Shown here in pieces: positions 8,325 to 14,952 of a stretch of DNA of 35,179 bases. Location of the stretch: positions 1 through 35,179 of the forward strand of contig JAJRQI010000003.1 of NCBI GenBank assembly GCA_024280335.1. Reading direction: 5' to 3'. The stretch's first letter is position 1. Each line of letters begins with the position of its first letter. Under the pieces are notes generated by a model, which worked only from the letters and a program-made list of their open reading frames with translations, had not been told where the DNA came from and did no database searches. This DNA is from Deltaproteobacteria bacterium (GTDB lineage Bacteria > Desulfobacterota > Desulfuromonadia > Desulfuromonadales > Geopsychrobacteraceae). Both the position numbers and the translations under genes were made by a program.

Positions 8325-9248
8325 ATGCGAACTTTTCTAGACACGAATGTAGTTTTGACCGGGACGTTCAATCATCGCGGCCCTGCAGGAATCCTTGGTT
8401 CTCTTGGTGATCCTGTTACCTTTTTGCACTCGCCGCGTGTTCTACAAGAGTGCAGCCACCTTATAGCACGCGATGCACCAACCGCAAAGATCGAACGATT
8501 GGCAACTGAATGCGTACTGTCTTATTTAGCTCAGCTTCGCTCAGAATGTGTTCCTGATTGCATGCCGCCAGCGGGGATCTTAGCAAGAGATCCTGATGAT
8601 GACTTGATTCTCGGAGCAGCAATAGCATCGGGTTCTGACATGATCTGCACATATAATGTCAAAGATTTTCCTGCCGATCGACTAGCAATTTGTACTCCAC
8701 TTACGATACATCGAAAGTTTTCTGACCCAACGTTAGAACAGTACATCCAAAAAGTCATGCTCGGGTCGCAGGGGACTATGTTATTTTTCGGCAGGCTGCA
8801 TCACCCAGGCTCAATGGGTACGATATTGACCTCCGAAAATGGAACAAAGGTTTCGGCAGATAATCTAGGATTTGTTCACTTAGTTGGACCAGAGGTCTCA
8901 AGGTGCAGAGCAATAAAGCCTCTGCGTGCAAACGAAGAATTTAGGCTCACTGTTCGATATAATAAATCAGACTTTGAAGCGGCCCTGTGGGGCAAAAAAA
9001 TGGGTTATTGGGAGAAGGATTTATTATCCTCTGGAACCGGCAGCTTTTCCGAACGGACATTGCCAAATTTATTCTTTGTGCCAAGTCATCAATTTTTTGG
9101 GCATATCCAATGTATTTCAGGTCTACCACGATTTGTGCGAGACAAACATCTTCTCAGTGCTCTCGATAATTACTCACTTGAAGCAGTCGCTGGCAGCCTT
9201 GACTTGAGATGGTTTTTTGAGAAGATTTTTACGAATAAGTCAATTTGA
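8325..9248 (+). CDS. PIN-domain protein with an uncharacterised C-terminal extension
   Basis: The N-terminal 130 residues form a PIN nuclease-like domain. It starts MRTFLDTNVVLTG (D6), has E42 in RVLQECSHL, DPDDDLILGAA (89-99), and GSDMICTYNVKDF with late acids D105 and D114, so the acidic active site looks complete. A GTG at 8298 would add nine residues; the ATG at 8325 puts the canonical FLDTN at the start and is preferred, though no strong ribosome site is visible. The 307-residue length is about twice that of VapC toxins. Residues 140-307 may be a beta-sandwich (LamG/ConA-like spacing), tentatively. No antitoxin-like gene is adjacent. It is AT-rich like the two genes before it. Confidence 0.78.
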   Translation: MRTFLDTNVVLTGTFNHRGPAGILGSLGDPVTFLHSPRVLQECSHLIARDAPTAKIERLATECVLSYLAQLRSECVPDCMPPAGILARDPDDDLILGAAIASGSDMICTYNVKDFPADRLAICTPLTIHRKFSDPTLEQYIQKVMLGSQGTMLFFGRLHHPGSMGTILTSENGTKVSADNLGFVHLVGPEVSRCRAIKPLRANEEFRLTVRYNKSDFEAALWGKKMGYWEKDLLSSGTGSFSERTLPNLFFVPSHQFFGHIQCISGLPRFVRDKHLLSALDNYSLEAVAGSLDLRWFFEKIFTNKSI

Positions 9249-9301
9249 ACAGTGGGCAGACTGTTGTTAGCAACCCATAATCGCCATGTACAAAGCAATT
9301 G

Positions 9302-9333
9302 ATGCCCCAGCCTATTTTTATGGGCTGGGGCAT
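9302..9333. terminator. Perfect 11-bp hairpin after the PIN gene
   Basis: ATGCCCCAGCC (9302-9312) and GGCTGGGGCAT (9323-9333) form a perfect stem around a 10-base AT-rich loop. It lies 53 bp after the PIN gene stop and before the convergent broken gene, so it probably ends transcription. Neither flank has a good U-run, so efficiency is uncertain. Confidence 0.5.
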
Positions 9334-9473
9334 TCCTATGAGACACCCTTTGAATTCATCGGACAGACTTCACATTGATCAGGGGGATTCTTATCTTTTC
9401 AATTTTCTACAATCAGCCAGTACGGATTTTTTCGGGGATAGGTCGTTTCTCCACAATGGATTCCGAATGCGCT

Positions 9474-9900
9474 TTAAAACGAAGCAAAAATCCGTGCTGT
9501 CGAGCGTCCCGGCGCCTGCAGATCGAGATCGTGGAAATAACCGAAAGGCGTCTGTCGGGATTGGTAGCCGGCAGTCGCCAGGCGCTGCTGCACCCGGGCC
9601 AGTAACTCGCGGGTAAACTCGGCCGAAGCCTTGGTTTCCGCCAGGTGCGAGAAGGGGTGCAGGACGATCCGTTGGGTGTCTTTTTTGCGTGCCCCCCTAT
9701 TTAATGCCCCCCTATTTAAGGTTCTTGAGTAGTTTTTTCTCGATCCGCGACGGGTCCTCTTCGTCGGCGGACTCGGCGTGAATCAACCCGATCAGCGCTG
9801 CTTCGAGCTGCTCACCGTCGTGACAGTCCGGTTCGTTTTCCAGGGTTTTATCTGCCGGAGTGTAGGCAAACCGGTCATAGTAGATCATCAGCAATTTCAT
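9474..9900 (-). pseudogene. Broken threonyl-tRNA synthetase editing-domain-like gene
   Basis: The N-terminal part (9900 to a TAG at 9712-9714) begins MKLLMIYYDRFAYTPADKTL. The C-terminal part continues in another frame from about 9690 to a TAA at 9474-9476, with DTQRIVLHPFSHLAETKAS and QTPFGYFHDLDLQAPGRS. Together they match the stand-alone archaeal-type ThrRS editing domain that hydrolyses mischarged Thr-tRNA and occurs in some delta-proteobacteria. The break falls exactly on a tandem 15-bp repeat (9691-9720), which introduces the stop and shifts the frame. An intact version would be about 135-140 residues. It lies 39 bp downstream of the MocR gene on the same strand. A sequencing artefact is possible. 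Confidence 0.75.
9691..9720. repeat. Tandem 15-bp direct repeat inside the broken gene
   Basis: GCCCCCCTATTTAAT (9691-9705) is followed at once by GCCCCCCTATTTAAG (9706-9720); 14 of 15 bases are identical. On the coding (minus) strand each copy carries an in-frame TAG, so the repeat both stops and shifts the reading frame of the editing-domain gene. Confidence 0.9.
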
Positions 9901-9939
9901 TTTCGGTTATCGCTTTCTTTGCGGGCCAAAGTTAAGTCA

Positions 9940-11385
9940 TCAGCCAACGGCACGGGGTTGTTTCTCAGCCATCTGCTTTGCCAAACTGCCGAGTTTTTCC
10001 ATCCCCTGTTCCATCTCCCGATTCCAGATGCCGTTACAGCTGAGGCGGATAAAGTTGTTGTACTTGTCCTGGGTGGAAAAGATGGTTCCCGGCGCCAGGC
10101 CGATCCCCAGTGCACGTGCTTGATAAAAATAGTCGACCGCATCGATCTGTCGAGGCAGTTCCACCCAGACTGCCGCCCCGCCTTCGGGAAATCCGGCTCG
10201 GGTGTCTTGCGGAAAATGGCGGTGCAGACTCCGCAGCAGCGCTTCCATCTCATTTTTGACTGCGTTGCGTAAGCGTCGCAGGTGGCGTTCGTAGTAGCCT
10301 TCACGTAAAAAGCTGGCGATCGCCAGTTGATTGGGTGATGCGGTGCAGATGTTGGTGGTGGTTTTGATGTCGAGGGCTTTGCTGTAATGGCGTCCGGGAA
10401 TCATCCAGCCGACCCGGTAGCCGGGGGCGATGGTTTTTGAAAATGAGGAGCAGAACAGCACCTCTCCGCGGCGGTCAAAGCTTTTGCAGGTGGTCGGGCG
10501 ATGCTCGCCGAAATAGAGGTCGCCGTAGACATCATCCTCAACCAGCGGGATGTTCCGCTCTTCCAGCAGGGCTACGACCCCCTGCTTGGCGGCATCGCTG
10601 GTCAAACTGCCGTCGGGATTATTGAAATTCGGCACCAGAATCGCCGCGCGGATATCGAACTGGTCGATCGCGTTTTTTACATCCTGTGGATCGATGCCGC
10701 TGGTCGAGGAGGGGATTTCTATCGCGCGCAGACCGCAGTTTTCCAGCAGTTGCAAAAAACAGAAATAGCTCGGCGACTGGATCAGTACGTGGTCGCCCGG
10801 CCGGGTCAGGGCACGCAGGGCGATCGACACCCCCTCCATGGCGCCCGAGGTGATCAGAATCTCATCCGGATCGACACCGATCCCCGCATCCAGTGCGCGC
10901 AGGGCGATCTGCCGGCGCAGTTCCAGATTGCCGTTGACCGGGGCGTAATCCATCATTTGTGCCGGGTTGCTGCGCAGGGTCGCGGCGGTAATCCGCGCCA
11001 GGGTTTTTGCCGGCAGCAGCTCTTCGGCCGGGCAGACCACGCCGAACGGCAGCAGATTGCGATTGCCCAATGCTTCCAGAACCTTCTGGATCAGTTCACT
11101 GCGTTTGCTGATGGTCGGAATCAGCGCCGGTCTCGGTCGACTGGCCGGCGCCGGCAGACGCATGGCACCGGCACTCAGGAAGAATCCGGAGCGCTCGCGC
11201 GATTCTATGATCCCGCGCTTTTCCAGCTCCAGATAGGCTTGACTGATCGTCGAGATACTGACGCTTAACTGGCGGCTCAAGTTGCGCAGCGACGGTAGCT
11301 TTTCTCCCGCCTTGAGCGCTTCGCTGTTAACCAGCGTCATAATATGCTTTTCCACTGCCTGATAGCGGAACCCTTCATCTCGCAT
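9940..11385 (-). CDS. MocR-type regulator (GntR winged helix fused to PLP aminotransferase fold)
   Basis: A 481-residue protein. Residues 1-70 are a GntR winged helix (KLPSLRNLSRQLSVSISTISQAYLELEKRG). Residues 100-481 are a fold-type I aminotransferase domain with SPSYFCFLQLL, NFNNPDGS, EDDVYGDLYFG and the PLP lysine in SSFSKTIAPGYRVGW (K317). MocR proteins bind PLP or PLP-amino acid adducts and control amino acid, vitamin B6 or related genes. The ATG at 11385 is chosen over one 15 bp upstream because AAGGAG sits 6 bp before it. The gene is divergent from an amino acid racemase across 149 bp containing a perfect palindrome, so the racemase is its likely target. Confidence 0.92.
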   Translation of the reverse strand: MRDEGFRYQAVEKHIMTLVNSEALKAGEKLPSLRNLSRQLSVSISTISQAYLELEKRGIIESRERSGFFLSAGAMRLPAPASRPRPALIPTISKRSELIQKVLEALGNRNLLPFGVVCPAEELLPAKTLARITAATLRSNPAQMMDYAPVNGNLELRRQIALRALDAGIGVDPDEILITSGAMEGVSIALRALTRPGDHVLIQSPSYFCFLQLLENCGLRAIEIPSSTSGIDPQDVKNAIDQFDIRAAILVPNFNNPDGSLTSDAAKQGVVALLEERNIPLVEDDVYGDLYFGEHRPTTCKSFDRRGEVLFCSSFSKTIAPGYRVGWMIPGRHYSKALDIKTTTNICTASPNQLAIASFLREGYYERHLRRLRNAVKNEMEALLRSLHRHFPQDTRAGFPEGGAAVWVELPRQIDAVDYFYQARALGIGLAPGTIFSTQDKYNNFIRLSCNGIWNREMEQGMEKLGSLAKQMAEKQPRAVG

Positions 11386-11434
11386 CACTGTCTCCTTCAT
11401 GAGTTCTGTTATGGTTTGAATTTTATTAAACTGT

Positions 11435-11453
11435 ATCTGTTTTGTAAACAGAT
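11435..11453. promoter_or_regulatory. Palindromic operator candidate between the MocR and racemase genes
   Basis: ATCTGTTT-TGT-AAACAGAT is a perfect 8-bp inverted repeat with a 3-bp spacer. It sits in the middle of the divergent intergenic region, 49 bp from the MocR start and 81 bp from the racemase start. It fits a dimeric winged-helix operator that could control both genes. Confidence 0.5.
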
Positions 11454-11534
11454 TTTGCGGTTTTATAGCAGCCTGTCATTTCGTTTGAGGTTTAAGTCTA
11501 AAAAATCTGACTGTTGCTTGAAAAGGAGTTACCC

Positions 11535-12248
11535 GTGAAAACAATCGGTTTGTTAGGTGGCATGAGCTGGGAATCGACCATTCTCTATTACCAGCTGATC
11601 AACGAAGGGGTCCGCGAGCGGCTCGGCGGACTGCATTCGGCAAAGATCATTATGCACAGCGTCGATTTTGCCGAAATCGAACAATACCGGGTGAGCGGAC
11701 AGTGGCAGGCTGCCGGTCAGCAACTGGCCGCCGCTGCTGCCGGATTGGAGCAGGCCGGGGCTGATATGGTGCTGATCTGTACCAATCTGATGCACAAGGT
11801 GGCGCCACTCATCGAAGCGCAGATCACCGTTCCGTTGCTGCATATTGCTGATGCAGCCGGTCGTTCGATCCGGCAGAAAGATCTGAAAAAGGTCGGTCTG
11901 CTTGGCGCCCGTTACACCATGGAGGAGGATTTTTACCGCCGGCGGCTGTACGACAACTTCGGCATAGAAGTCGTCATCCCCAATGTGAAAGAGCGGGAAC
12001 TGGTGCACCGGGTGATTTTTGAGGAACTCTGTCGGGGGAAAATTACCGCTGATGCCCGGCGGGACTATCTGGCGATTATCGATGAATTGCGTGCTCAAGG
12101 GGCCGAGGGGGTGATTCTCGGCTGTACCGAAATCCCACTGTTGATCGGCCCGGCGGATACCGACCTGCCGCTCTTCAATACCACCGCCCTGCACGCCGGG
12201 CTGGCGCTGGAGGCTGCGTTCAACGAAGCAGTGGCGGTCGCCGTCTGA
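11535..12248 (+). CDS. Aspartate/glutamate racemase family protein
   Basis: A 237-residue cytosolic protein beginning MKTIGLLGGMSWEST, the standard opening of PLP-independent aspartate/glutamate racemases of the RacD/YgeA type. The two catalytic cysteines are visible: C82 in LICTNLMHK and C197 in ILGCTEIPLL. It probably interconverts the L- and D-forms of an acidic or other amino acid. The GTG at 11535 is chosen because AAGGAG lies 6 bp upstream. A TTG at 11514 also opens the frame, but it precedes this ribosome site. Divergence from a MocR regulator suggests amino-acid-responsive control. Confidence 0.93.
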   Translation: MKTIGLLGGMSWESTILYYQLINEGVRERLGGLHSAKIIMHSVDFAEIEQYRVSGQWQAAGQQLAAAAAGLEQAGADMVLICTNLMHKVAPLIEAQITVPLLHIADAAGRSIRQKDLKKVGLLGARYTMEEDFYRRRLYDNFGIEVVIPNVKERELVHRVIFEELCRGKITADARRDYLAIIDELRAQGAEGVILGCTEIPLLIGPADTDLPLFNTTALHAGLALEAAFNEAVAVAV

Positions 12249-12334
12249 TCTTTCAAGCGCCGGTTGTGCCCTGCGGGGCAAAAGTTATGTTATCGTTGTG
12301 ACCGTTAACTACCCCACAGACCGAGGAGAGTCGT

Positions 12335-12673
12335 ATGAAAATCGATTGGGCGTACCTGCGTAAAGGCTGAACCTCCTGTAAAAATGCTCAAGAGTTTCTT
12401 GAGAAAGAACAGGTGAAGGTAGAAGAGGTTGTCGATGCGCGCAAAACGCGGATCGATGCGGAGGGTGCTTGGGACTTGCTGAAAACGGCCAGGACCGTGA
12501 CTGCCGCAAGGGGCAAAAAGGTTCTTCGTTTCGAGCAGGTAGCAAACGAAAAAGCAGCAATCCTGCAACAGGTGATGGGCCCCAGCGGTAATTTGCGGGC
12601 GCCGACCTATCGGATCAAGGACGAGTTCATTATCGGCTATAATCCGGATCTTTACACCGAGCGGCTGAAATGA
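12335..12673 (+). CDS. ArsC-family selenoprotein (in-frame UGA as Sec12)
   Basis: From the ATG at 12335 (GAGGAG 6 bp upstream) the frame reads MKIDWAYLRKG, then TGA at 12368-12370, then TSCKNAQEFLEKEQVKVEEV and on to a normal TGA at 12671. Reading the first TGA as selenocysteine gives a 112-residue ArsC/Spx-like thioredoxin fold. Its redox motif is U12-T-S-C15 where relatives have CXXC, and its end is NLRAPTYRIKDEFIIGYNPD, the typical ArsC cis-Pro region. A hairpin at the expected distance after the UGA fits a bacterial SECIS. ArsC-family selenoproteins are known, as far as I recall, from delta-proteobacteria. It is probably a thiol/selenol oxidoreductase; arsenate reduction is not implied. 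It lies 86 bp after the racemase. Confidence 0.88.
12368..12413 (+). promoter_or_regulatory. Bacterial SECIS-like hairpin after the Sec UGA
   Basis: Directly after the UGA (12368-12370), CTCAAGA (12387-12393) pairs perfectly with TCTTGAG (12397-12403), leaving a GTT loop whose first base is G. An outer helix CCTGT (12375-12379) pairs with ACAGG (12409-12413). The apical loop is about 24 nt from the UGA, within the usual range for bacterial SECIS elements read by SelB, which favour a G at the start of the loop. Confidence 0.7.
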
Positions 12674-12685
12674 AGCCCGCATAGT

Positions 12686-12745
12686 CCGACCGGCTGCTTG
12701 AAGGTCTGTCCGCTAACGGAGCATTGCCCGGTCGGCTGATTTTTT
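12686..12745 (+). terminator. Terminator-like stem after the selenoprotein gene
   Basis: CCGACCGG (12686-12693) and CCGGTCGG (12728-12735) form a perfect 8-bp stem with a 34-base loop, followed by CTGATTTTTT. It begins 12 bp after the selenoprotein stop. The loop is long, so strength is uncertain. The T-run overlaps the stop codon of the convergent kinase-fusion gene. Confidence 0.5.
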
Positions 12746-14307
12746 CAGCTGATCCGGGTGGTGATCTGCGTCGCGAGTTCTGTTGCCGTACTGGCGGGAG
12801 CGACGATCAATGTCTGCTGCTGTTCCGTTTGGCTCAGCGGCTGCTGCAGGGTCAGTTGCCGGACGAGCACCTGCAGAGTCCCTTCGGAAGGATCATCTCC
12901 TGTCGCGGCGCGTTGCCGAAGGCGTCGCTGCAGTTCTTTTTCGGGGACCGGAAAATCAAGAATCAGCAGTGGAACCTGTTGTTCAGCGGCAAGTCGGCGC
13001 AGCAGGTTTCGCTGCTTTTTTTGTAAAAAGGTCGCATCGACGATCACCGGATAATCGGCGGCAAGTCCGATTTCGGCCAATGATCGCAGTCGCTCATAGG
13101 TCGCCCTGTTGGCCCGGTCGGTGTAGATGCCGCCATCAAGCGGGGAGTGACTGACAGCGGTTGCCGCAAGGCCGTGCAGCCGTTTGCGCTCACGGTCGGA
13201 TTGCAGGTGGATGGCGCCGCAGTGATCGGCCAGTTCTCGGGCAAAACTGCTCTTGCCCGAGCCGGAAAGCCCGTGGGTGATGATCAGTGCCTTGGCAGGT
13301 GTTGCCGTGTAGCGGTCGGCCAGCGCCAGGTAGCTGTGATAAAGGGCCAGATCCTGAGCATGTTCCGCAGCATTCAGCCCCGGTTGGGCCAGCCGCAGAC
13401 AGGTTACTTTGGCGCGAACCATCGCCCGGTAGGCCTGGTAAAAGCGCAGCAGCGGCAACCCCTGATAATCCCCCGACTCCTGCAGATAGCGATTCAGAAA
13501 ACGCCGGCCCAGTTGCGCCTTACCCCGATCATCCAGATCCATCACCAGAAAAGCGATGTCGCTGATGACATCGATCCAACGCAGGTTCTCGTTGAACTCG
13601 ATGCAGTCGAACAGCAGCGGTTGCTCGTCGAGCCAGGCCATGTTGGCCAGATGGACATCGCCGTGGCATTCGCGGATGAAGCCTGCCGCTTTCCGCTGTT
13701 GAAACAACGGTTCTAACTGGAGTGCAGTTTTCCGGCTCCATTGCTCCAGTTTTTCCAACTGCTGAAGTTCTGCCGTCGGCAGCAGCGGGCGGATCTGGGC
13801 AAAATTAACCGCTGTCGGTTCGATGACAGCTCGCGGGGAACCGAAGTCCCGGGAGCGTTCGGCAATCGGCGCAGCTTGATGCCGTTCGGCGATGTAGGTC
13901 GCGAAGCTTTCCACCTGTCTGCTCTGCAGAAGACCGGCAGCCAGCAATCGATCGAGTTGCGCTGCTTGAGGGAAACGTTGCATTTTTACTGCATATTCCA
14001 GCGGCGGTTGCGCATTCAGCGCCGGGGCGGCTGGATCTCCGCCGATGGTTTTGACGGCAAGGTAGAGTTGCGGGGCAAAGCGGCGATTGAGGCGCAGCTC
14101 TTCCTGACAGAAGTGCTGGCGTTTGGCGAGGCTGGAAAAATCGAGAAAACCGAAGTTGACCGGTTTCTTGATCTTGTAGGCAAAGTCACCAGCCAGAAAA
14201 ACCCAGGAGATGTGGGTCTCGATCCGTTCGACCCGCGCTACCGGATGGTCGTAAAAGGCGGGCTGTTGCATGGCCTGAATCAGCCGGTCAGCCGCATCTC
14301 TGTTCAT
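12745..14307 (-). CDS. APH-like kinase fused to a P-loop ATPase/kinase
   Basis: A 520-residue two-domain protein. Residues 1-330 are an aminoglycoside phosphotransferase-like fold with the Brenner-type catalytic motif ECHGDVHLANM (HGD at 215-217) and LLFDCIEFNENLRWIDVISD carrying the metal-binding acid. From about 345 a P-loop kinase domain begins with ITHGLSGSGKSSFARELADH (Walker A GLSGSGKS) and later IVDATFLQKKQR. This architecture is a known family in proteobacteria, annotated as a bifunctional aminoglycoside phosphotransferase/ATP-binding protein; the true substrate is not known to me and drug resistance should not be assumed. The ATG at 14307 opens a normal APH N-terminus. It is convergent with the selenoprotein and divergent from clpS. 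Confidence 0.88.
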   Translation of the reverse strand: MNRDAADRLIQAMQQPAFYDHPVARVERIETHISWVFLAGDFAYKIKKPVNFGFLDFSSLAKRQHFCQEELRLNRRFAPQLYLAVKTIGGDPAAPALNAQPPLEYAVKMQRFPQAAQLDRLLAAGLLQSRQVESFATYIAERHQAAPIAERSRDFGSPRAVIEPTAVNFAQIRPLLPTAELQQLEKLEQWSRKTALQLEPLFQQRKAAGFIRECHGDVHLANMAWLDEQPLLFDCIEFNENLRWIDVISDIAFLVMDLDDRGKAQLGRRFLNRYLQESGDYQGLPLLRFYQAYRAMVRAKVTCLRLAQPGLNAAEHAQDLALYHSYLALADRYTATPAKALIITHGLSGSGKSSFARELADHCGAIHLQSDRERKRLHGLAATAVSHSPLDGGIYTDRANRATYERLRSLAEIGLAADYPVIVDATFLQKKQRNLLRRLAAEQQVPLLILDFPVPEKELQRRLRQRAATGDDPSEGTLQVLVRQLTLQQPLSQTEQQQTLIVAPASTATELATQITTRIS

Positions 14308-14441
14308 CTGTCCACCTCCGCCTGTGATCGAGCTACCATCAGCTTAATCGATCCTGTTACGATGGCAAGCGAGGAGACTGGCCGAACATTGATGACCGGC
14401 TGCGCTGTGCATTTTGCTGTGGGCATTTTGTTGCGGCATTT

Positions 14442-14471
14442 TTGCCTCTCTTTATGTGAATGTGCTACTAT
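14442..14471 (+). promoter_or_regulatory. Candidate sigma-70 promoter of clpS
   Basis: TTGCCT (14442-14447) and TACTAT (14466-14471) are 18 bp apart, which would start transcription about 38 bp before the clpS ATG. Confidence 0.4.
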
Positions 14472-14515
14472 TCCAGTATCGAAAATAGATTGCAGTGCAG
14501 CTTGAGGTGGGGCCG

Positions 14516-14821
14516 ATGGGCGACAGAATAAAACTGAAAAAACAGACCTCAGTCGAGGAAAAGCTGAAGACTCCTTCCTTGTACAAGGTTTTGCTTAAAA
14601 ACGATGATTATACGACGATGGAATTCGTGATAACTGTCTTGCAGGCGGTTTTTCACAAGTCGGTTGCTGAAGCAGAAAAAATCATGTTGACGATCCACTT
14701 TCAAGGTGTCGGCCACTGCGGAACCTACCCGCATGCCATCGCTGAAACCAAAGCGGATCAAACGCGGATTATGGCAAGAAAGCAGGGGTATCCGCTGCGG
14801 GCGATTGTTGAGGAGGCTTGA
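14516..14821 (+). CDS. clpS: ATP-dependent Clp protease adaptor ClpS
   Basis: A 101-residue cytosolic protein. It has a basic, flexible N-terminal segment (GDRIKLKKQTSVEEKLKTPS), then the ClpS core LYKVLLKNDDYTTMEFVITVL. Further on are HKSVAEAEKIMLTIHFQG and HAIAETKADQ, with the NDDYT and H/M residues that line the N-degron pocket. ClpS delivers proteins with bulky N-terminal residues to ClpAP. The ATG at 14516 is preferred over a GTG 21 bp upstream because GAGGTGGGG lies just before it. It is the first gene of a clpS-clpA-aat cluster that covers N-degron recognition, unfolding and tagging. Confidence 0.96.
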   Translation: MGDRIKLKKQTSVEEKLKTPSLYKVLLKNDDYTTMEFVITVLQAVFHKSVAEAEKIMLTIHFQGVGHCGTYPHAIAETKADQTRIMARKQGYPLRAIVEEA

Positions 14822-14822
14822 T

Positions 14823-14891
14823 CTGCGGATTCAGGCTATACTTAAGATACCCGCAGGTGTATGTCGTTTGCAGCACGAACTGCTTGCGGGT
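14823..14891 (+). promoter_or_regulatory. Competing stem-loops between clpS and clpA
   Basis: Immediately after the clpS stop, CTGCGG (14823-14828) can pair with CCGCAG (14851-14856). ACCCGCA (14849-14855) can instead pair with TGCGGGT (14885-14891), enclosing a small GCAG/CTGC hairpin (14870-14883). The two long pairings exclude each other, as in attenuators. No U-run follows, so it may instead adjust the clpS/clpA ratio through RNA processing or translation. Confidence 0.35.
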
Positions 14892-14952
14892 TTACATCAA
14901 GCTTTCCACTGACGGGGGGCTCTTGAAAAATTGTAAGGAACGGTGGTTTTAA

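Noticed and set aside
12745-14307. Aminoglycoside resistance gene
   Set aside because: The fold is APH-like, but the fusion with a P-loop kinase domain is a separate family with unknown substrate and no mobile-element context.
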